Below are positions 36,133 through 44,430 of a stretch of 64,000 bases of DNA, in pieces. Source of the stretch: JAAYBQ01 sp035403465 (GTDB lineage: Bacteria > Spirochaetota > UBA4802 > UBA5550). The DNA lies in contig DAONFG010000006.1 in the NCBI GenBank assembly GCA_035403465.1, positions 1-64,000 of the forward strand, given 5' to 3'. The notes beneath the pieces were generated by a model. That model saw only the letters and a program-made list of their open reading frames with translations. It had not been told where the DNA came from and ran no database searches. A program made the position numbers and the translations under genes. Each line of letters starts with the position of its first letter. The stretch's first letter is position 1.

Positions 36133-36195
36133 TTATATAAGCCTTATTAATACTATAACAAGAATAACTACAACAAGTAAATATACTATACCCAT
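36133..36195 (-). CDS. 20-residue hydrophobic micro-protein, copy 1
   Basis: Reads MGIVYLLVVVILVIVLIRLI and stops at TAA. AGGAG lies 9 nt before the ATG. The peptide is a single membrane-spanning stretch with one arginine near the end. A paralogous frame lies exactly 150 bp upstream. The two products share 13 of 20 residues and nearly all other changes are conservative (V/I/L, K/R). Leader segments GCTTTAAAC and AACAGGAGAG are also conserved. It is too short for ordinary gene callers. Its size and tandem arrangement resemble type I toxin peptides such as Ibs or Ldr, but no homology is claimed. Confidence 0.55.
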   Translation of the reverse strand: MGIVYLLVVVILVIVLIRLI

Positions 36196-36245
36196 ACGAT
36201 TGCTCTCCTGTTGTTTTTCGGGTTTAAAGCTGTACCGGAAGTGTA

Positions 36246-36274
36246 TTTCACGGCGGGAGGAGTCCCGCCGGAAA
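36246..36274. terminator. GC-rich hairpin after micro-ORF 2
   Basis: TTTCACGGCGGGA and TCCCGCCGGAAA pair with one unpaired base. The stem lies 9 bp past the stop of micro-ORF 2 on the minus strand. It is a diverged copy of the hairpin at 36096-36122, so the ORF plus hairpin unit was duplicated together. Confidence 0.55.
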
Positions 36275-36282
36275 TTATATAG

Positions 36283-36345
36283 TTATACAAGCTTGATTAT
36301 AACAATAACAAGAATCACTAAAACAAGTAGATATATCACATCCAT
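36283..36345 (-). CDS. 20-residue hydrophobic micro-protein, copy 2
   Basis: Reads MDVIYLLVLVILVIVIIKLV and stops at TAA. AGGAG lies 6 nt before the ATG, an ideal Shine-Dalgarno. The pattern Y-LL-V-x-VILVIV-x-I-[KR]-L is shared with copy 1. It is the promoter-proximal member; a good sigma-70 site lies just upstream. It also follows the NatB-like permease gene by 59 bp on the same strand, so it could be part of that transcript. Function unknown: membrane-active toxin, exporter accessory peptide, or small membrane protein. Confidence 0.58.
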   Translation of the reverse strand: MDVIYLLVLVILVIVIIKLV

Positions 36346-36369
36346 ACCTCTCTCCTGTTATTTTTTTCT

Positions 36370-36398
36370 AGTTTAAAGCTGCACATCTTAAAAGTCAA
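36370..36398 (-). promoter_or_regulatory. Candidate promoter of the micro-ORF pair
   Basis: On the minus strand TTGACT (36393-36398) and TAAACT (36370-36375) are separated by exactly 17 bp. The -10 lies 25 bp upstream of the micro-ORF 2 ATG. The upstream copy of the -10 region (TTTAAAC) is retained before micro-ORF 1, but no -35 is seen there. Confidence 0.5.
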
Positions 36399-36404
36399 GT
36401 GTTT

Positions 36405-37550
36405 TCAGACCCTGAATATATATTTCTCCCGGGCAAGCATAAACCTGCATGAATAAAGAAACATGATGCTTAAAGCTATACACCAGAAAGCCGAGACAGC
36501 CATGTACTGCCATGAGAATATGCCTGTCACGAACTCTTTAATCACCAGTCCTGAATTTATCATCGGCACATGCCTGAAGACAAGAGATATCCTCTTCGCA
36601 TCGATCATTGTTACCGTATGACCGCATGCCATCCCGATGATCACCACAGGTATAAAAAGAATCTGTGCCTCGCGTGCTGACCTCGAGAAGACACTTATGG
36701 CAAACTCCGCGGCAGTGAATGTCATTATGATAAGTATTGAAAATAAAATTACCCAGATGGCTGAAGCAGCACTTATCGAAATCGTTATCCCTGCTGCACC
36801 GAAGACCTCAGGGCTGATCAGATATGAAAGCACTATGCCCGACATGAACGAGATCACACCTGTTATACCGGCAAACATTGCTGCAAGATATTTCCCGGCA
36901 ACGAGTTCCCCGCCGGAAACAGGTAAACCGAGCAGGTGTTCGAGCGTGCAGCGCTCCCTTTCTCCGGCAAAGAGGTCTGCGGCTACTGCCATGGGCGCCG
37001 TTGCAGAGAAGACCAGTATCAGCATGGGTATGAGCACCTGGAGCATCATAATCCCGGCACCCTTCCTGCCTTCTGTGAGTGTCTGCCTTATAACGGCAGC
37101 AGTTATGGTCTTTTCATCAGCGGTTTTTCCGCCTGTATCATACTTTACTATAATGCCGTGAATCACATCACACGCCGCCAATGAATACTGGCTTGTATTA
37201 TCAGCTGTTATGCGCAGAATTTTCTGCTTCATATCCGGCGGCTGGATTTCGTCGATTACAACAGCGATTCTGCCTGATGCAAGATCTGCAGACGGATCAG
37301 GCGACTCTGTCCGGGTCACCCTGCCATCCCGCATTATGAATGCGTTTAGACTGCTGTCTGATATATTGATATAAGCCGGTATACCGCCTTCAAGTGAGCG
37401 GGCGGTTTTTTTCAGGTTCACGTTCAATGCAAAAAATGAGAGCGGGAAAAGTATAAGGGGTATGAGTACAGAGATTACAAGGGCCCGCCTGTCGCGAGAG
37501 ATGTCGGTCACCTCTTTGCGGAACACCGCGAATATCATATGCATTCTCAT
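36405..37550 (-). CDS. ABC-2 type exporter permease, NatB-like
   Basis: The N-terminal membrane helix (ALVISVLIPLILFPLSFFAL) is followed by a large extracytoplasmic loop and a group of five C-terminal helices. The segment FAGERERCTLEHLLGLPVSGGELVAGKY is the conserved cytoplasmic coupling region of NatB/ABC-2 permeases. It pairs with the ATPase gene overlapping by 4 nt. The substrate is unknown; NatAB exports sodium in Bacillus, while relatives export drugs or peptides. Confidence 0.85.
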   Translation of the reverse strand: MRMHMIFAVFRKEVTDISRDRRALVISVLIPLILFPLSFFALNVNLKKTARSLEGGIPAYINISDSSLNAFIMRDGRVTRTESPDPSADLASGRIAVVIDEIQPPDMKQKILRITADNTSQYSLAACDVIHGIIVKYDTGGKTADEKTITAAVIRQTLTEGRKGAGIMMLQVLIPMLILVFSATAPMAVAADLFAGERERCTLEHLLGLPVSGGELVAGKYLAAMFAGITGVISFMSGIVLSYLISPEVFGAAGITISISAASAIWVILFSILIIMTFTAAEFAISVFSRSAREAQILFIPVVIIGMACGHTVTMIDAKRISLVFRHVPMINSGLVIKEFVTGIFSWQYMAVSAFWCIALSIMFLYSCRFMLAREKYIFRV

Positions 37551-38272
37551 TCAGTGTACCCGGTAAGTTTCAGGAATACGGACTCAAAGTCCATGCAGTG
37601 CCTCTCTTCAATGGATGTGACTGTTCCGGATTCAATGATCTGCCCCCGGTGAAGTATGAGCACCCTGCTGCAGAGTTTCTTAATCTCGTGTACGTTATGT
37701 GAAGAAAGAAGTATGGCCTTCCCCTGGTCCGCGGCCCCGCTGATCAGCCTGTGTATCGCGGCCGAAGATCCCGCGTCAAGACCGGTCGAGGGCTCATCAA
37801 GGAGCATTACTTCCGGGTCATGGATGAATGCGCGTGCTATTGCGGCCCGCTGCTTCATTCCGCGGGAGAATGCTCCCGTACGCCTGTTTATAAAACTCCC
37901 CATGTCAAGGAGAGCTGATAATTGCCCCGCCCTTTCCGTGGCCCTGGCACGGTCCATGCCGTAAAGTTCAGCGTAGTACATGATATTCTCAATCGCCGTA
38001 AGCCTGTCATAGAGTCCCGGATCAGTACCGGGCAGGAAACCGGTAACCTGCCTGGCCTTAAGTTTCTCAGCCTGCACGTCGTTCCCGCATACAACGCACC
38101 TGCCCGACGTGGGCTTCATTAGCGCGGATATTATCCTGAAGCTCGTTGTCTTGCCTGCACCGTTTCCGCCAAGCAGACCAACTACCTCACCGGCTGAAAC
38201 TTCAAATGAAAGCCCCGAGAGAGCCTCGGTGCCTGACTCGAATTTTTTTGTTACCGATTCCATCCGTATCAT
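37547..38272 (-). CDS. ABC exporter ATP-binding subunit, NatA-like
   Basis: All catalytic motifs are intact: Walker A GGNGAGKTTS, a signature in FSRGMKQRAAIARA (the G-loop variant typical of NatA), Walker B VMLLDEPSTGLD and the H-loop SSHNVHEI. It powers the adjoining permease and its TGA/ATG ends overlap that gene by 4 nt. It contrasts sharply with the degenerate ATPase at 11601-12383. Length 241 is typical. Confidence 0.93.
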   Translation of the reverse strand: MIRMESVTKKFESGTEALSGLSFEVSAGEVVGLLGGNGAGKTTSFRIISALMKPTSGRCVVCGNDVQAEKLKARQVTGFLPGTDPGLYDRLTAIENIMYYAELYGMDRARATERAGQLSALLDMGSFINRRTGAFSRGMKQRAAIARAFIHDPEVMLLDEPSTGLDAGSSAAIHRLISGAADQGKAILLSSHNVHEIKKLCSRVLILHRGQIIESGTVTSIEERHCMDFESVFLKLTGYTE

Positions 38273-38375
38273 TGTGCAATATCCATTGGTCCGCGGACAA
38301 TTCTGAATTATAAGCGGTTAAAAATCAATTAAAAGACGAACAAAGAATAACTGGAAACGGTAAATCCCTGCTGCT

Positions 38376-39149
38376 CTACTCATAGGATATAAAGCGTATC
38401 CAGTCAATCTGGTATATGCATTCAACCCCATCCGCGGGAGGTCCGCCTATCCATGTGGCAGCGCCATCCTGCGACCACACATTAAGTTTAAGCTGGTACG
38501 GGCTGTCTATAGCAATACCGCCTGCGCTGTACTCATATGAATGCAGGAGCCTGCCGTCGACATACCAGTTTATGCGATCAGGGAGTATCTCGATTGCCCA
38601 TACGTGAAAATCATCAGAGAGATTGAACCCGATCTCAAGGTCAGGGTTGAGGTTAAAACTCGTACCGCCCTCTTCATGCACTGCGAAGTGGACTTCGCCG
38701 CCGGTCTCTGTGAAGGATTTTGTGAGGAACTCTATGTCGATCTCCTGCTTAGTGCCGTCATCGGAAGCACCTGCAGTTGAAGGATCGTCCCAGTCTATTG
38801 TATAGAGCGAGTTAAGCACACCGTAAACCGGCGACGGTTTGAGCCTGGCCTCCCACCTCCCGTAAAGGAACCTGCCGTGTGTCTGAATTGCTGCGCTCAG
38901 GAATGTGCCTGAATCATTTATGAATACCATGTTCAGGTATCCGTCCCTGACATAACAGCGTTCAGGTGAAGTCTGCCCGCCGTGTTCATACCACCCTGCA
39001 ACCTGCCAGAGAGAAGCATCAACCGTTTCACCATCGAAATCATCCCTGAATGTTTCCTTCGGTGATATGCCGCTGCATGAAAGGGCAGCTGCTGCAATCA
39101 GCAGTATGATGTGAATTTTAAAACAAAATATTGCCGTTGATTTTCTCAA
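38376..39149 (-). CDS. Glycoside hydrolase family 16 lipoprotein (beta-glucanase type)
   Basis: A jelly-roll beta-glucanase. The catalytic motif EIDIEF (ExDxE, about residue 140 of the processed frame) is intact, and YGRWEARLKPS and WYVDGRLLH match GH16. The likely start is a TTG at 39149 with GAGGGG 5 nt upstream, opening a signal peptide ending in AAALSC (lipobox). An ATG at 39170 adds an acidic leader unusual for signal peptides. It probably digests laminarin or mixed-linkage glucans at the cell surface. It stands alone between NatAB and Wadjet. Confidence 0.85.
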   Translation of the reverse strand: MRKSTAIFCFKIHIILLIAAAALSCSGISPKETFRDDFDGETVDASLWQVAGWYEHGGQTSPERCYVRDGYLNMVFINDSGTFLSAAIQTHGRFLYGRWEARLKPSPVYGVLNSLYTIDWDDPSTAGASDDGTKQEIDIEFLTKSFTETGGEVHFAVHEEGGTSFNLNPDLEIGFNLSDDFHVWAIEILPDRINWYVDGRLLHSYEYSAGGIAIDSPYQLKLNVWSQDGAATWIGGPPADGVECIYQIDWIRFISYE

Positions 39150-39276
39150 GACATCCCCCTCACCTGACATTACCTGATTTTATCCGGGAATCCAGGAAAA
39201 TACACTTACTTGCATAAGATACACCAAGAATCAAGCTCTTTTATATTCATGGAAACCCGTAACAGACTACGGCTGT

Positions 39277-40473
39277 TTAATCAATACAACCGTTTTTTTT
39301 CAGCAGTTCCAACAGCAGGTTAAAACTCACCAGCTCCTGCTCAAGCCTTACATTTCTCCCGAAGAAATTATTCTGTAATTTTACAAAAAGTTCCTTCTCC
39401 TGTTGATGCAGCCGGGTCAGTTCACCTATAAAACGCTTTGCTTCAGGTTCCTCAACCCATGCATCCCGGTGCATCAGAAGGGTATCCTCATCCATAAGGA
39501 GAGAAATGCATTGAGGGAAAATATTCCGCACCATGGAGAGTATGCTGAAACCATGCGTATCTATGTCCCCCCAGTAGAATATGGATTTTTCTTTAAGCCA
39601 CCGGACCTGTTCCAGCATGCTGATTCCATATCCAAGACCGAATATGACGATCGAACTTTTTACATCAGGGAACGCGAGGCCGTTTATTTTGTTCTCGGTA
39701 ATAAATACCCTTGCAGCCGGAAGATTGAGTGATTCGAATTCCGACAAAGTCAGGGAAATATCCGAGAGTCCGCTCAAATACAACCCGCGGTCAAGTATCC
39801 TGAACCTTACGAGTGCCTCATCGTAAAGCAGGCCTAAACTTTTTTCAAAACCGTTTCCGGCAAGCGGCACCGGCCGGTCACCGTAAATTTCAGGACGCAG
39901 AAAGCACATCATCTGCAGAAGAATACGCTTATTGCGCTCTATGAATTTCGTGTCTATGCCGGGGATTGTAATCTGCCGTATATAAATTGAAGGTTCCGGA
40001 TTATCGATGAAGAAACGGCACACTGAAAGTAACCTTGACCAGTCATGCATGATATTTATAAGAACAAGAGGATTGGAACGGACAAACGGAAGGAGATCCG
40101 GGAGAGATTTTTCCGTGACGCCATAGAGTTCCCTGAATATTTTAAAGTCTTTTCCGGTGCCGCAGATTGAATGGAAATCATCATCTGCTTCAATTATTAC
40201 ACGCTGAGGAATCGTCTGATTTCCCAGTTGACGATGAGACACGGTGCTGAACTGAACCGTATATCCGCTCCCGAGCCTTGACTTTGAACCTGAAACTAGT
40301 TCGTCTATCCATCTACCTGCTGCCGAATAATTATCCGACAGACCGCTCCCCGATATACTCCCTGCCGGAAATTCCAGCGGAAATATATTCTCACCATCAC
40401 ACCACGCGGTGAGAAACCTGCCTGAATCCCAGATTTTCCGCGCCCTTCTCTTTATCTCCGCCGGTGTAATCAT
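39277..40473 (-). CDS. jetD: Wadjet system nuclease subunit JetD
   Basis: Toprim-type DNA-cleaving subunit of the Wadjet SMC complex. The C-terminal Toprim domain (DUF2220) shows the glutamate in ITENKINGLAFP (E260) and the DxD in YWGDIDTHGFSIL (D303, D305), the metal-binding set also used by topoisomerase VI-like enzymes. The N-terminal half corresponds to DUF3322. It overlaps jetC by 4 nt at the end of the jetABCD operon. In characterised systems JetD cuts plasmid DNA after the JetABC motor has extruded a loop. Confidence 0.93.
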   Translation of the reverse strand: MITPAEIKRRARKIWDSGRFLTAWCDGENIFPLEFPAGSISGSGLSDNYSAAGRWIDELVSGSKSRLGSGYTVQFSTVSHRQLGNQTIPQRVIIEADDDFHSICGTGKDFKIFRELYGVTEKSLPDLLPFVRSNPLVLINIMHDWSRLLSVCRFFIDNPEPSIYIRQITIPGIDTKFIERNKRILLQMMCFLRPEIYGDRPVPLAGNGFEKSLGLLYDEALVRFRILDRGLYLSGLSDISLTLSEFESLNLPAARVFITENKINGLAFPDVKSSIVIFGLGYGISMLEQVRWLKEKSIFYWGDIDTHGFSILSMVRNIFPQCISLLMDEDTLLMHRDAWVEEPEAKRFIGELTRLHQQEKELFVKLQNNFFGRNVRLEQELVSFNLLLELLKKNGCID

Positions 40474-43400
40474 TTTCCGGCCTGCACCTCTGCCTTGCGC
40501 GACCTGTATTCCTCAATTGTCATGTTGCCCACATGAGACCTGTTCTCATCCTGATACGCAAAGTGCACAGTCTTCACATAATTTTCGATAACATGAATCT
40601 TCTGCAGCGGTGTTACTATGAGCAGCTGGAGCTGGAGCCTGGAAAAAAGTTCAAGGCCGTAACGCGCAGATTCATCGGAACCCCGGCCGAAGGCCTCGTC
40701 GATCATCACAAAACGGAACGAACGGTTCCAGAGCCCCTCCTGCCCCAGGCTGAACTGGAAGGCCAGCGCCGCAGCCAGTATGGTATAGGCCAGTTTCTCC
40801 TTCTGTCCGCCCGACTTGCCCGACGAATCCGAATAAAATTCGCGCTCCGAATCATCTTCAAGCCACCGTTCACTTGCAGAAAAGATAAACCAGTTGCGCA
40901 CGTCTGTAACCTTTGCAGTCCAGCGCCTGTCAGTCTCGACAAAACCGTCCCTTCCAACGAACCTGTCGATGAGAGCCTTGACCTGCCTGAACTTCTCCTC
41001 GGTGTATGCATCCCCCTCGTCTCCCGAAAGCGTTTCGCCAAGGCAGAGGCGAAGGTCCTCCTGAAACTGTCGTATCTCCTGGTCTGTTGTGCGGTCTCCG
41101 ATGAGCATAATATAGCTTCCCGGATTATATTCAATTCCGTGCAGTGAACCGTTTATCACAGCAATCTTGGACTTTATCTCTTCAACTTCTTTGTTCATCC
41201 GGTTCTGGAAAAGGGCTATATCCTGTATTGTACCCTCACGCAGTAGCCTCTTAAAATCCTCCTCGTGCCTCGGCAGGTTCTCGGATACCAGTTCAGACAG
41301 CATCCTCCTGTATTCATGCGCCGCCTCAATTGAAGCGTCAATCTCAGATGTTTCAATGGCGTAGGCGTCACGGTAGGACTGCATCTGCTTGACTATGCGC
41401 TCGGCATGCCGCCTGTTCTGTTCATTAATATTGTCCATCTGTCGCTGGATGTACTCACGCAGATCCTTCTGGAAACTCTCGGAGTTCTGAAGCGTGATTT
41501 TTTTTTCGGGGAATTCCCTGTTACGGATTGCATCAATTCGCGGGAAATTTTCATCACGCACAGCCTGTTCAATCGAACTGAACTTTTTCACGGCGTTTTC
41601 AAGGGCGGCAACTAAATTTTCGATTTCCTTTTCAATTTCGCCCTGCTTTTTATTAAGGTTGCCGTATTCCGTTTTGTTATCAACAATCCCCTTTTCAATA
41701 CGCGACAGCTGTTCTTTAAGTGTATACAGTATATCTGATGTTCCGGTAATCTCCTTCATCTCGGATACATGTTCCTCTATGCGCATGGCAACCCATTGCC
41801 AGTCAATCCCGCTGAAATCCTTTATCGCGATCATGTCGCGCCCGGCGTCGCGAAGCTCCCTGAGCCTGGATATCCTTTCAGCCGTTTCCTTCACAGCCTC
41901 TGTTAGCTTTGCGCCCTCACTTTCAACGGACTTCAGTTTATGTTCCAGCAGTGCGATCTTCTGTTCATTCTTCCAGCCAAGAATGTAACGGCTCCTGTCA
42001 TGTATGGAATGGCGGTCATCCTTCTCGTGGCGCACGCCCCCGCTCTTGATCTGCCCGGCATGTGTAAGGGCCTTTGGATGACGCCTGAAATCATCGAGAG
42101 TTTCACAACACATATAATCAAAACGCGTGCGTATCTCCTCATCAATCCATTCATAGAACTCATTATCACTCCGTATCCTGATCTTGCCAGCCAGTTGCCC
42201 CGGTACCGTCTGCACCGCCCTGCTTTCACGCTTATCCTTAACCCGGTAGTAGACAAGACGACCGCGCAAATCGGTCTTCTCAGCATACCCGGTTACATCA
42301 CCGTACAGGTCATCAGGTACAAGTATGCTCTGCCCGAAATTATGCAGCACACGTTCAATTGCCCCTTCCCATTCCTCCTCCTTATCCCTGACCTCTATAA
42401 GTTCACCGGCAAAGGGGAGCCGTGACTCAACAACATTTATTGCACGGCAGAGTTCTGTTCTCATATCAAGAAGCCGGGCCGGTATATTGGTTTTGCGTCC
42501 CCTGAGAGATTCAAGCTCGACCTTTATCGAATCATATTCATCCTGCAAGGTGCGGAGCTTCATCCGCGCAGCGAGTTCCTCTTCACCCGCCTCTCTCTGT
42601 TTTTCCTCGCATTGCCCGATCCGCCCGCCTGCAATTTTAAGATTTTCGAAGAATGTTGCTTCATTCAGCGGCTGATCAAGTTCAAGCAGAGAAGCAAGTT
42701 CTGCATAAGCAGCACTTTTAGCTTTGCGCCTCCTTCGCTCCTCTTCAAGCGAGGCGATCTCCCTCTCAAGCTCAGCCAGCCTGCGTCCGCCGTTATCCTC
42801 GATATCGCGCCGTACCTTCTCGCGGGCAGTCTCAAGGCCCGAAGCCTCTGCGAGAACCTTCTCTATGCGGCGGGATACCTTGCGGTTTTCATCCTCAAGG
42901 CGGATTATCTTTGCCTCGATAAGACCCTGTTCAATCCCGGCCATGTAGCTATGCAGACTGTCCCTTGAGGTCCGGAATAAAGCAACTGCGGATTCACCCT
43001 CATCGTAGCTGTCGCATTCCCGGACCATGGGAGTAAGGGTCTCTATCTGGCGCCTGGCCTTCAGTACTGCCTCGTGAGCCTGGTTCAGGTTTGTAAAATT
43101 GCGGCAGAGCTCGCTGATCCGCTCCTGTATTGAGAATTCATCGAGCATGTGGCTGCGGACAAAATCTGTCAGGTTGCCTATGGACTTCATGGATACAGTC
43201 TGGTAGAGCAGATCAATGGCCTGGCTGCTGCGGATTGCCATACGTCTTCTGAATTCGGCGCTATAGGTTGAATATGAATCGTATATTTCAACAGTGTGCC
43301 GGGTCCTTAGGTGCTTTTTAAGTGACAGCGGGTCAGCTCCCGGAATCAGGATGTCCTTTTCAATGGAGAGCGGGTCAGATGATACTGCGTAAAAGCGGTC

Positions 43401-43847
43401 AGGCTGATTAGTACCTTCTTTTAGCCAGAATACCTGGACAAGGGTTACCTTCTCACCGGAGTTGCTGTCGCAAAAACGTCCCAGTATAACAGTCAAAGTC
43501 TTCCCTTTTTCGCGCAGTGAAACGGATCGCGCAGCCTGCAGGCCTTCAGCATCCTTCTCTTTTTTGTAATGGCCTAAAATATAATCTGCCAGTGACCTCT
43601 CGCGTCCCTCTGCTCCTGCTGCCTTATTGTACGTTATCCTGCCCGGCTGCACAAGCAGTGTGGTAAGCGCGTCAATGAGCGTCGATTTACCCGAACCAAT
43701 ATCGCCGGTGAGCAGTGAATTCTCCCCGGCAGTCTCCAGTGCCCATATCTTTTTATCAAAAGTGCCCCAGTTAAGCACCTCGAACCTGTGCAGCCTGAAA
43801 CCGGGGAGCGCAGACGAATCCTTTTTATTTTTTTGACTCTGCGGCAT
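40470..43847 (-). CDS. jetC: Wadjet system SMC-like ATPase JetC
   Basis: An MukB/SMC-like motor. Walker A is GDIGSGKSTLIDAL (residues 48-61). Two long coiled-coil arms flank a hinge-like middle with ENSLLT before and IRSDNEFYEW near the centre. The signature KSGGQKEKLAYTI (about 1010-1023) and Walker B FVMIDEAFGRGSDES (D1050, E1051) close the head. It overlaps jetB by 23 nt and jetD by 4 nt. With JetA and JetB it forms the loop-extruding complex that recognises small circular DNA. The 1125-residue length matches type I JetC. Confidence 0.94.
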   Translation of the reverse strand: MPQSQKNKKDSSALPGFRLHRFEVLNWGTFDKKIWALETAGENSLLTGDIGSGKSTLIDALTTLLVQPGRITYNKAAGAEGRERSLADYILGHYKKEKDAEGLQAARSVSLREKGKTLTVILGRFCDSNSGEKVTLVQVFWLKEGTNQPDRFYAVSSDPLSIEKDILIPGADPLSLKKHLRTRHTVEIYDSYSTYSAEFRRRMAIRSSQAIDLLYQTVSMKSIGNLTDFVRSHMLDEFSIQERISELCRNFTNLNQAHEAVLKARRQIETLTPMVRECDSYDEGESAVALFRTSRDSLHSYMAGIEQGLIEAKIIRLEDENRKVSRRIEKVLAEASGLETAREKVRRDIEDNGGRRLAELEREIASLEEERRRRKAKSAAYAELASLLELDQPLNEATFFENLKIAGGRIGQCEEKQREAGEEELAARMKLRTLQDEYDSIKVELESLRGRKTNIPARLLDMRTELCRAINVVESRLPFAGELIEVRDKEEEWEGAIERVLHNFGQSILVPDDLYGDVTGYAEKTDLRGRLVYYRVKDKRESRAVQTVPGQLAGKIRIRSDNEFYEWIDEEIRTRFDYMCCETLDDFRRHPKALTHAGQIKSGGVRHEKDDRHSIHDRSRYILGWKNEQKIALLEHKLKSVESEGAKLTEAVKETAERISRLRELRDAGRDMIAIKDFSGIDWQWVAMRIEEHVSEMKEITGTSDILYTLKEQLSRIEKGIVDNKTEYGNLNKKQGEIEKEIENLVAALENAVKKFSSIEQAVRDENFPRIDAIRNREFPEKKITLQNSESFQKDLREYIQRQMDNINEQNRRHAERIVKQMQSYRDAYAIETSEIDASIEAAHEYRRMLSELVSENLPRHEEDFKRLLREGTIQDIALFQNRMNKEVEEIKSKIAVINGSLHGIEYNPGSYIMLIGDRTTDQEIRQFQEDLRLCLGETLSGDEGDAYTEEKFRQVKALIDRFVGRDGFVETDRRWTAKVTDVRNWFIFSASERWLEDDSEREFYSDSSGKSGGQKEKLAYTILAAALAFQFSLGQEGLWNRSFRFVMIDEAFGRGSDESARYGLELFSRLQLQLLIVTPLQKIHVIENYVKTVHFAYQDENRSHVGNMTIEEYRSRKAEVQAGK

Positions 43848-44430
43848 AGTTCCTGTATTCCTTCAGTTTATCATCAAGAGAGGATATCCGTTCAGCATCA
43901 AAGAACGCCCGGATAATCCTTCTTACTTCGTATATATCAGCACCTGTTTCAAGTGTACGGACGAATCCCATCTCCTTTACCCTGTTCAGCGCGGTATCTA
44001 TCTGGTCAGAGACCTTTGCCTCGTTGCCCGAATCGGGCATGAATATGCGCATCATCTCGATCACCTGCGCGCGGGTGATGATTACGCGGTTTGAATCCCC
44101 GCCGGCATCAGCCTCTATCAGCTTTTTACGCAGCAGAACGCAGAGCAGACTCACCGGGTAGCTCAGCTGCCTGCGCTGCACAAGCCGGGGAACAGCCTGC
44201 TCCTCATCTTCCTGATCCTTCTGCCTGAAGAATGCGTAACCCTCAGCCTCATCAACAAAAAAATCAAGGCCGAGGATCTCACCCTGCGCCCTGATATGAG
44301 GATGAAGCGGCCCGATATTCTGCCATATTTCAGGGGATGAATCACGGTAGATTACCCCTTTCAGGAGCGTTACAATAATTACCGAAAGCATATTCTCTTT
44401 AGTCTGTTCCATAATATCTCTCATTTTCAC
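43825..44430 (-). CDS. jetB: Wadjet system protein JetB (DUF4194)
   Basis: A winged-helix, KITE-like subunit that bridges the JetA kleisin and JetC. The family core RRQLSYPVSLLCVLLRKKLIEADAG and VIEMMRIFMPDSGNEAKVSDQIDTALNRVKEMGFVR is well conserved. The frame opens with a GTG overlapping the jetA stop by 4 nt. ATG codons at 44424 and 44412 are possible alternative starts, the latter with GAGAG 5 nt upstream. Confidence 0.93.
   Translation of the reverse strand: MKMRDIMEQTKENMLSVIIVTLLKGVIYRDSSPEIWQNIGPLHPHIRAQGEILGLDFFVDEAEGYAFFRQKDQEDEEQAVPRLVQRRQLSYPVSLLCVLLRKKLIEADAGGDSNRVIITRAQVIEMMRIFMPDSGNEAKVSDQIDTALNRVKEMGFVRTLETGADIYEVRRIIRAFFDAERISSLDDKLKEYRNYAAESKK

Noticed and set aside
36133..36345. 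An antisense RNA that would make the micro-ORFs a proven type I toxin-antitoxin
   Set aside because: No convincing plus-strand promoter was found between the hairpins, so only the peptide genes are claimed.
36062..36376. 104-codon plus-strand frame after the patatin gene
   Set aside because: It crosses both hairpins and both micro-ORFs in antisense; the micro-ORF pair explains the conservation better.
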